From Lepidodermella squamata (lineage: Eukaryota > Gastrotricha): DNA of 64,000 nt. The notes below the pieces were generated by a model, which made no database searches, was not told where the DNA came from, and saw only the letters and a list, made by a program, of their open reading frames with translations. The stretch is taken from the NCBI GenBank assembly GCA_047495785.1, contig JBLDXI010000025.1, positions 2,415,063-2,479,062 of the forward strand, in the 5' to 3' direction. Shown piece by piece: positions 55,355-64,000 of this stretch (the first letter of the stretch is position 1; each line of letters opens with the position of its first letter). The translations under genes were made by a program, and so were the position numbers.

Positions 55355-56209
55355 TAAATTTCGCGCGGCTTCACTCGCAACTCGCGTCGCCTTGTTTATG
55401 CGATTGTTTTCTCTGCCAATTTTTTTTAGCCCATACGAGGCCCGATATAAGCCGGACAAGCGCGATGCGTTTGTCGGCCCACGCCCAATTTACCTAATAA
55501 TAGAGTTACTATATAATGATGACAACACAAAATCCAACTTGGAATATGCGGAGGATGGTGATGAGGCGCTGATCGCCCGGGCGATATACGCGCATAAATT
55601 TGGTTCGCGCAGTCATTGAGAAAAGAAAGGCGATGCGCAACACGCGACTCTGGGGACGGCTGGCTAAAATAGTACAAAAACGGTCGATTTTTTTCGGATC
55701 ATTGTTGTCCTCATTTTCATATTAGCCACTTCATCACCATGTAAATCACATGAGCGAGAAATAAGCGGACAAAGCACATGCATATAAAAAGCGCATAGTA
55801 ATCAAGATGAAAGAAGTGATGCGCGTGAGAAAATATTTTCGGCTCGCAAGATCGCTATTTATAAGTATTACAGGTTAATAATATCGCATATGGTACAAAA
55901 TATAGCAGCTTTTAATTGCAATATATAGTAATTATTCCTCATCATTTATTCTAACACTAAACGTTAGCTGTGATGAAGGTTGGAAAAATTCATGAAGTCA
56001 TGGAGTGATGAAAGCAACTTTCTGAGTTATAGGTAGTTGGTGTCTATGGTATCTAATCAAAGATTGATTTACCTCTTCTGGTGGCGAAAAGACGAAAGAG
56101 CTCTTCGTGTCTCGGAAGTTGACAGCGCTGACACCGACCATCACACCAGCGGCAAGTGATAGGGCGATTGCGAAATTTATCATCGCTAATAAACTAGATC
56201 TAAGTGTCG
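55355..56209. other. unique 855-bp spacer at the centre of the inverted repeat
   Basis: Sequence between the two arms with no self-complementarity noticed. It contains a candidate two-exon small peptide gene on the - strand (55613-56183). The presence of a real non-palindromic spacer argues against a simple fold-back sequencing artefact of a single molecule, where arms would meet directly. Confidence 0.85.
55613..56183 (-). CDS. candidate small secreted peptide, 53 aa (two exons)
   Basis: Exon 1 (56183-56073) starts at ATG with a signal-peptide-like stretch (FAIALSLAAGVMVGVSA) and ends at a GAG|GTAAAT donor. The TTTTAG acceptor before 55663 joins in phase to a 16-residue end, PAVPRVACCASPFFSQ, with a TGA at 55613. 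The product would be a small secreted peptide with adjacent cysteines. It is the only coding candidate in the unique spacer. Evidence is limited to signal peptide, splice sites and phase, and such short models arise easily by chance. The frame also extends upstream into the right arm. Confidence 0.25.
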
Positions 56210-56804
56210 ATACACGTGCAAACATCCGTTCGTACAAATATAGCCAATTGCGAAGAGCTCTCGTCAGCAGCCGCCTCAAGACCAGAATTTATAATATTCA
56301 TTGCAGGGAGTGATTGGAAAAACGAGTCGCGGACCAGCGCGCATGATTAGTCGCCACGATGTTGTGCGGGTGTGGATGCGCGTGTAATAAATTGAGCAAG
56401 CATAGCCATTATTACTATTTTTTACATGCTCCATATCCGTGAGTGGATCCCGCATCTACACAGACGCAAGACAGTGCTTTTGGAAAAACAAAAGCGCGCG
56501 CGCCCACTTTTCCCACACGCGATTGCTCATATCGGCATTTTATTAACAGACGATTATGCTGTATGTGTATTATTTCACATATATCCGATTGGCCATTTCC
56601 GATCATCGTCGCATCGCAAATAAAATTTTGCGGCGTCGCACTTGATGTTTTTCAAAGTTTGCCAGTATAAAATCGCCTCCCACAGCCTCAAGCTTATTAG
56701 CCCGTGACGTCTCGGACTTGCCCTGTCATTTATAACACTTGGCCTGTGCGATTATCGTTAGGAACGAATTTAGTATTAAAACGCTATTTGATAGCCTTCA
56801 GTCT

Positions 56805-57541
56805 ATGCCTTTGAACGATTGGCCTGGATCGGCCTTGAGTCACCGGCTGCCGTCCGTTGCCAACGCTCTCCTGACCACAGGCTACACATGCCTGCTACTT
56901 TCGCTGCTGTTGCCCGCCCCGTCCTCAGCCATCAGCTTCAACCGCTCGCCTTCATCGTCCCTTCAACGAGTAGCGCGGCAGCAGCGCTCTTGGCGCCCGT
57001 CACGTTTCATTTCTAAATATTTGTCATGGAGTGATGTTAGTCGGCTTTGCAAAGAGTTATATCATCAAAATTATCCCAATCTTAATAGCATTTATAATTT
57101 GTGATTAATTTTCAATTTTTTTAATATAGTTCTATTCTCAAACCCAGGAATGCCTTCCCAACAATTCACCTTGCTTCGGCTCGAATGAATGCTGTGGCGA
57201 GAGCGTAAGCTTTAACCTAGTTTCTCGACTTCTCAATCAAATTCAATCTTTATCCCTAAAAGCTCTGCTACATCGTAGCTGACACGTCGGACGCATCGAA
57301 TGGGTAAGCATAATATAGATTATTTTTACGTTGACACTAATTTTTCCGATTTTACAGCGGAGTAGGATTTTGTTCCAAGCTGACCGCTGGTAACGGCCGT
57401 ATTAAGAACAACGAAGCGTGCGAAACGAGCAGTGATTGCCTGCCTGGTTCTTGCTGTCAGCCAGTGTTTAGCCGAAGGAAAGGCATGGTCCGCGAGTGCC
57501 ACGTAGCCAAAAAGTCGAGCAACTGCATTACGGCTATGTAA
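56805..57541 (+). CDS. small secreted cystine-rich protein, right-arm copy
   Basis: Mirror copy of the gene at 54023-54759: exons 56805-57035, 57148-57204, 57263-57303 and 57358-57541, 170 aa. No nucleotide difference from the left copy was noticed, so both copies would make the same secreted precursor. It is transcribed away from the palindrome centre, with the P3 prominin copy next on the same strand. Shared 5' sequence runs only to the arm edge at 56210, about 600 bp upstream. Regulatory sequence beyond that point differs between copies, except for the shared 855-bp spacer. Confidence 0.55.
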
Positions 57542-59573
57542 CCAGCTTCTAGTCTCTGAATTTATGGATCGTCTATTCAAGAGCATTTGAGATGGCTCTT
57601 ACCGCGAGATTTTTAGAACAAAACATTACCGTCAACATATTCCAACTGATATTTTTGTATTTCTAATTACGAAAGCTATGAATAGCTAAGTTACAATATT
57701 CAAATTATAAGATCTGATAATTAATTACACCATCTCATTTGCGTTATATGTCCATTGCCAATCCCCAAACAAGGAAAAATACATCAATAAACCAGCTTCT
57801 GGTAAAAAAATGTTTACCGATGTTTTCCACCAGCCAAAGGCGTTTCATGCCAACCGAGACGATAGGATTATGAAGTATGAAAGCTGAATGTTGGTAGAAA
57901 AAAGATCGGCTCGGCTGGCGCGACTCGAGAGGGCAATAAAACAAAAAGAGCGCACTCTGCGCACCTGGGGTTGTTACGTTATTTTGATTGACGGCATGCG
58001 CCTTATTTATCAAGGTGGCCCCATTGTCATTATGCGGTACTAATTATGCGGAAACATGGTCCTGTTTTTTTTACCCCTGACATTCTTACCCGCTTCCAGC
58101 TTCCGGAACAAACAATTATAAGCTGATGATTTTTTTTCTAAATTAAGTATCAATTAAGGAGGCTTAGAAGAGGTGTCAAAACCTCCCACGCAGGTTCATG
58201 TGCACCTTTCATTTACAGATACTGGTAAAAAAATTTGACTTCTATCAGCGGCCGTTGAACCCAAAATAAATGCAGGTGTTACGTTTTTACGACTGAGGGG
58301 TAATGCGCTCGCGCTCGGCAGATCCGCTGTTACATAAGAAGATAGCTTTTCCCCGGCAGCAATAAAAATTGATTCACAAAAAATAAAGTCGACTACTATC
58401 ATTGCGTGTACATGTGGTGTATTTGTATTAGTGGGGGGTTATCTCCCACGTGCTCGTCACCCGAACGCGCGACTTTTGTTTTTTTCAACCGTGAACAAGT
58501 TGATGCGTTTATTAAAAGTTGCCGGCTCGGCAACATTACGCGATGTCCACTTGTTATCTTTCGTTCCTGTTAACATATATTTTCATGTTTTGCAACATCT
58601 TCGCGCATAATATTAGTTAGAGATAAATCTTTTAACATATGCTCCATTGTGGATTTTTACCTTTTGTCCAGACTTAACGTTTTTTGCAAAATTTTGCACG
58701 AAAAATAGTTTGAACATATTTGCACCCTTAAAATTTAGCTTGACAAGCTTTATATTCAGTGCCTATTGCTCAAATATTCTTATTTGAGGAATTTCTTTTT
58801 GTAGAAAGGTTATATTAGGCGGCATTGCTCGAGAACAATGTGTTCGGGTGGAGTGGTATCAACGGATTACGCGGATTAAGGCGGACGCCGGTGGTTTGAA
58901 GCGTTTTTTTGTCGCCATTGAACGGGTCCGCGCCTTGTTGCTGCTGAAGGTGTTATTATCATCCACGATATTTCATTCAAAAAATTGCACGCCTCGGCTG
59001 CAACAAGGCGTATTTTTGTCGTAATATAAGTAATATATATTATCCTTTTACACGTTTCTAAAACCACCGGGCGGTAAAATTTGAGGCAGCTTGCGTTACA
59101 GGCAAAGACAGTTCAAGAACGCCGCACGCGCTAAAAAGCGGGGCAATTAATAATTAAAAGCAATTAATTAGCAAAAACGTCACTGGAGCTGCTCGTGTTA
59201 ATGACGCCAGGATTGTTTTCTTGCGATTTTTCACGCCAGGCATATGCCAGCGTGGGTTTTCCATACTTTAGTTAAGGATCCTGAAATTCTTTTGCCGTAG
59301 CATTCAGATTTCTTTCACCCAAAAGTTGCGTTAGTTTCGCGGCGGCCACTGCCAAAACTCGCGTTTCCACGCGGCCGTGGTGCGAAGGTGCCACGCGTGC
59401 GATATTGTTGTTGTCGCGGAGTTCGCGCTCCAGAAAAAACACACACCGACCTTCTTTAACAATGGCCCTTTTCGACGACGCATTTTTACACGCCTACTGT
59501 TCTGTCGTTTTCAGAGGCGAGATCGCTGCTTAGATTTCGCTCATTCATTAAAATTGTATTGAAATACGATATC
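57542..59573. other. spacer between right-arm cystine-rich gene and P3
   Basis: Inverted copy of 51991-54022. No gene recognised; presumed promoter of P3. Confidence 0.45.
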
Positions 59574-62500
59574 ATGACGGCATCAGCTACAACGCAATCC
59601 AGCGTATCGTCTCGGCCGCTTCCAAAATCGCTGATGGATCTTTTCCCGGCCCCGGAATTTACCGACCAGTTCGGAAACCGACTCTACAGAAACTGGAGCA
59701 TGACGTTCCCCGCCTATCACTTCAATGTCTCACATTTGGAGGCAGTTCGCCTCTCGGCATACGAACCGCAGGCCTCGTGGCCCAATTTGTACAGCTTTGT
59801 CGCAGGCATTATCGACAACGTTGAAACAACAAGCAAAGCTAAATGTGAGTAATGCTGACATATTCGCCTCTGAATTACTCATACCCATTGCCTTACACAG
59901 CATTCCTTCGTGAAATAATCATCAGTGCTACTCAAGGCAGGCCTGGTATAGGCACAGAGATCGTCAACGTAAGTCTGACTAATGCAACTCAAGAACATTT
60001 TGTGAAAAATCAAATTTTTTTCAGGGCTTGCTAGAGTACAAGTCTCTGTTGGCGATATCAATTATTGGCCTTATCGCGTCTTTCATCCTAGTTCCAATCG
60101 CATCATGCGTCATTTATTCATGTGTTAAGCGGCGATGCCGCAACAATTACCGCTACAACCCATTCTCGTCAGATAGCCTCCCCAACTTGGGAAAACCCCG
60201 TAAAAAACGAAGAAAAGCAGCAAAGTTGGCCAACACCTTCCTATTCGAAAGGACTTGTCGCCATGGCTTCGGTAGCGATTTTCACGGCATTGCTAGCGCT
60301 TTTCGGCCTCGGTGCTTCGATCTACTTCAACAATTCGTTTTCGTTCTCGCTACTACGTTCGGAAAGCGTGGTCGCCAACGCAACGGCCGATGTTAATGAC
60401 ATCGTAGACGATTTCATGACCGATTTCGATGCTGTCGGCGAGGCTGTGACCACCGATGTCAAAAATAAGGTGGAATTTGTGAACAAAGCCATGGATTCGC
60501 TGAACAACATATTTTCCGACCAACTGAAAATTGTCGACTTGCTTCAGAAATCGCAGGCTATTCTCCTGTTTTTCATCATGCTATCGTGGGAAAAATCGAC
60601 CGTCGAGCCGTTGCGGGATTCGATCAACGCAGCTCGCAATGCCACTCTTCGCCTGAACCTCGCCGAAATGGACGTGTTGAGCATGTTGGGCGATGAGCGT
60701 TCGCTAGCTTCAATTCGCGATCTTTGCGCGACGAGTGCCAGCAACGCGTCGTGGCCGCAAACTTGCGCCCGATTCAGCCGTAGTTCGAACGCAACCGATG
60801 TTTGCACATCATGCCTTCTGCCCGACATACCCGATGAGTTGAACCCGTCGTTTTTGAACCACTACAAGAACCGCGTCGAAATCGAATCTGCCCTAAAAGC
60901 CATGTCTAATCGCACGAGTCGAATGATGTTAACCAAGGTTGGGCAAATGGTTACCCGCGAGGAGTTGATCAACCAGTTTAAAAGCATCAAGTCCAACTTG
61001 ATGGGCGATTTCGACGCCTGGCAACAACACTACACAAAGTGGTTCAACAGCCGTCTACACGGCATTACGCATGGTGAGAAATGTGATGGCGACGACTCGG
61101 TTGCTACGACTACGACTACAGCTGAACCGACGACTACGACAACGAAAAGATTGCCTAGAACTCGCCGGACCACTTTGAAGTCTGACGAAGTGACTGGAAC
61201 TGGTATCAGCCAGACTACAACACTTAGCGACGATTTGGCGATATGGACAGACGAGACAACCCCAGCCCCTGAGGTTAAACCTCCCAATAGCGAATCCAGC
61301 GTGGCTTCAATTATAGGCTCGGTTCGCGACGCATTCCGCGATCGCCATATTGTGGCTCTAACTCTGTTGATCATCGCCGCGATTCAAATCTTTCTAATGG
61401 TTATCGGCGCGTCTTGCTTACTGGTAGTATATTGCCGAGGCGTCGACCATTCACGTAATTTCCGAACCCGTCAAGCGACTAAACTAGAAAAAGTCGGCCG
61501 ATCTTCTGCTATAGCGTAAGCTTTTTAGGATTATTTGCTCAATGATAATTAAATGATGTTTGTTTGTTATAGTGGCTCAGTGCTGTTTGTTGCCCCTCGC
61601 TGGTCCAGCGCTGTGTGTCTTAGCGGCCGCTCACTTCTATGCCGGCGGCTTCATCGACAAAACCGTCTGCTCAGTGGTTAGATCAGGCAATCACTCGCTG
61701 CTCGACGAAATGCTGAACACGGCTCGAAATGGCTCGCAGGATAACATTCTACGCTATGCCTTGCCGTCATGCGTCGTTACATTCGCCGACTCGATTGACC
61801 CTGATATTCTAGCCGATCGGCTAACGGTTGGCAAGTTCCTCGAATTCGCCGCGAACGGAAGCACTATTAACCAGTTTCTGAGGCTCAACGACTCTGTGTT
61901 TGTGCGCGAGGTCAAGGACCTGACCTACTTGAATCTGACGTCTAAACTAGTGGTGTACAACAACAAAACCGCGGCGTACATGGCCAACTTCACGGAAATA
62001 ATCGCTGATGGAGCAATTTTCCGAAAATTAAAGTCCGAAATAAACATCAATGCCACGAGGGCGTTGAGCGGTCAGATTTCGAACTGCTCGAACTGTGTCA
62101 TGAGTTCATTACTGTCAAACCCGCAATTCTCGCAAAAGTCAGCAACAGCTACCATCTACAAGAGCATGCTGAGCAAATATTTCACTGATTTGAATTCAGC
62201 GTATCGGACGTGGTCGGACGCCAGCGAGATGATGACAATCGCCGTCGAACAACGCGATCTAATAACTGATTCTATGCACTACGTCGAGTCTTGGGTCAAG
62301 CAAATCATGGTCCTATTGAAAGACCTCATCCGCTACATGGTCGTCAAGTTGGTGGACAACGTTTCAAATGGCGTTACGCTTGATATCGGGCGGCTTCGCA
62401 TGGCCTATGAGTTGTACAACGGCGTCGCTGTTCAGTACGCCTGTGTCGAACTTATCGGCGCTATGAACGCGTTTTGGTTCTTTGTTGGCATCTATTTGAT

Positions 62501-62891
62501 ATTTTCGACCGTCAGCGCGTTGCTGTTGATCGCGAGCTATGCGGCTTTGGTTAGCATGCAGCGTCCCCAACGCGGTATCGCCTCGAAAGTATGGCAGGCC
62601 CCGGAGCAGGTTGTTATAAGTGACAACTACTACGCGGTTTCAGACGGCGCTTTTCGCAACAAGACGCTGACAGCTGAAAGCAGTATCAACTACTCGGCCG
62701 AGTCTTACATAATGGGCTCGGTTGTATCCGAAGCACTGGCGTCGCCGGCAAGCTCTACGCAATCCTCGCCGATGAACACTTCGGCCAGTTCGTCGGCACT
62801 TAGAAGCAGCCAGTCTTCGGCTAGTATTCGCATGCCCGATGATGACGATGATAAGCTGGTCTTCACAACAACAAGTTTCAGCATCTCTTAG
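59574..62891 (+). pseudogene. prominin P3, right-arm copy of P2 with two +1 frameshifts
   Basis: Exons 59574-59844, 59901-59968, 60025-61515 and 61573-62891 correspond exactly to P2, but exons 3 and 4 are each one base longer. The extra C at 60196-60199 shifts the frame right after the SDSLPNLG cytosolic segment, so translation would stop at 60394-60396. Only the N-terminus and TM1 would remain. The extra C at 61593-61596 shifts the start of exon 4 before TM4. Apart from these and one missense difference (Ala to Val in the KTVCS region), the copy is identical to P2. Both indels lie in C runs, so an assembly error hiding an intact gene is as likely as true inactivation. Confidence 0.7.
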
Positions 62892-64000
62892 AGCCAGCGG
62901 CCGAGCTAGTTTTTCTAATTCGTCAATACTCAAATCATCTCATCGATTAATCCGAAATACATTTTGTATCTTTCAAATAATAAAACAATTGCGCAGATCT
63001 AAATGGGCAGTGTCTCTTTTTTCAGTTCGAAGAGGTTATAGAAAGCTTCAAGTTGCAGATTTCCTCGAATTTGACTTGCTTCAACTTCAACCATGAACGA
63101 ATAAACCGCTAAAGTGGTCTTGAGAATCCCTGAAAATTATATGCGAAGTTCAACCTTGATTAATCCGGCTTGACTCGGACAAATTAAATTGGGAAGAATT
63201 TATTCATTTTCATCATTTATTCATTTTCATGAATTTTCATGAATTTATTCATTTTCATGAATGAATATTCATTCATTTTTCATTTTCATCGAGTTAAAAT
63301 ATCTCAAAACATCCTGGACTCCTCTTGTGAAATGAGACAATAAGTCTTCCAATATAAGGCCTGTAGAGTATTTTCGATGATGAATTCTGACTTCATTTTC
63401 GGGTACTCCAGTACAACCACGAGCTTCATTATAAAGGGATGAATCATCGAGTAAATTGTCGGGAGCAGTAAATTAGATACGTGTCAAAAGTTCCTAATGA
63501 CTTTTATGACGTAGGTATAACTCATCACGAAACGTAATTATCGGCATGTTAATAAATCACGGCCAAATCCCATTAGATACAAAAATGTAGCAATTGTCTG
63601 TGTGCAACGGACCGAGCCGCCAAGATTGTTCAAACATCTCTTTGAAAGTCGTCGTGACTTCGCAATACATGCTCTCAGTACCCAGCGGATGTGCTGTATC
63701 CTTAGTAATTCGGTCTCATAGATATAAAACGTTGACATAATTTAAATTTGTGGCGTTATCTCGGCTTCGTGGTGAGAACAAAGCGCAGGCAACTATAACA
63801 AAACCACCATTGTTAAAATTGTTGAAAAAAACACAATGCGTGGATGTGTCTATGTTGGAAATGTAAACTATAATCCTACATCGCTGATGTTGGTGCGGAA
63901 AAGAAAAGCAGGCGAATGTTGTTTTGAACGTGAGTAAGATTTACAACGCGAGCTCACTATGCCAGCCAAAAGTTTCAATTGCTCAGAGCTCTGAAAGCGA
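62892..64000. other. 3' flank of P3 at the window edge
   Basis: Inverted copy of 47567-48674. It includes the TTCATTTTCATGAATT low-complexity block at about 63195-63290 and a broken copy of a 66-codon frame. No recognised gene. Confidence 0.45.

Larger units (their letters stand above)
56210..64000. repeat. right arm of the giant inverted repeat (continues past the window)
   Basis: Reverse complement of 47567-55354. Relative to the left arm it has one extra C in each of the runs at 60196-60199 and 61593-61596, one extra A in the run at 63581-63585, and one extra base near 63990. It also has a T instead of C at 61675 (Ala to Val). All indels seen lengthen the right arm by one, three of them in short homopolymers. 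Confidence 0.95.

Noticed and set aside
1-64000. CRISPR arrays, rRNA genes, bacterial operons or riboswitches
   Set aside because: No regularly spaced direct repeats, rRNA-like blocks or bacterial gene layout. Introns and gene families are animal.

Overview
The window looks like a piece of a small, gene-dense animal genome, most likely a nematode. Introns are short (about 45-60 nt, GT-AG) and intergenic spacers are small. The gene set is metazoan: cadherin, prominins, a rhodopsin-type GPCR and Ly6/ET-type cysteine domains. Several start codons sit directly behind an AG, as expected for trans-spliced messages. A tardigrade or other ecdysozoan is not excluded. I built the spliced models by hand; summed exon lengths are divisible by three for every model given as complete. 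The exception is the duplicated prominin copy, which carries two +1 indels.

Region 1 (1 to about 4.1 kb) is AT-rich and is the end of a Maverick/Polinton-like element running off the left edge. It holds a DDE integrase and a co-oriented block of short intronless genes. One of these is a clear divergent TATA-binding-protein (TBP) homologue, an unusual cargo. Tandem repeats flank the block.

Region 2 (5.3-15.1 kb) is a large non-classical cadherin. It has a short cytoplasmic tail, plus downstream exons that look like alternative C-terminal tails sharing one splice phase. Region 3 (15.9-32.8 kb) carries a secreted, probably GPI-anchored kynurenine-formamidase-like protein, a 1.05-kb foldback element with tRNA-like segments, a two-domain Ly6/ET-like protein, and three housekeeping genes: cytosolic methionyl-tRNA synthetase, S-adenosylmethionine synthetase and NOC3. 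Region 4 (32.9-41.7 kb) has three tandem type II membrane glycosyltransferase-like paralogues and a GPCR without a DRY motif.

Region 5 (43.2-64.0 kb) has a prominin paralogue (P1) followed by a very large near-perfect inverted repeat. Its arms are at least 7.8 kb each around an 855-bp unique spacer. Each arm carries a second prominin gene and a small secreted cystine-rich protein gene, transcribed away from the centre. The right-arm prominin has two +1 homopolymer frameshifts relative to the left arm. These mean either decay of one duplicate or an assembly or polishing problem.
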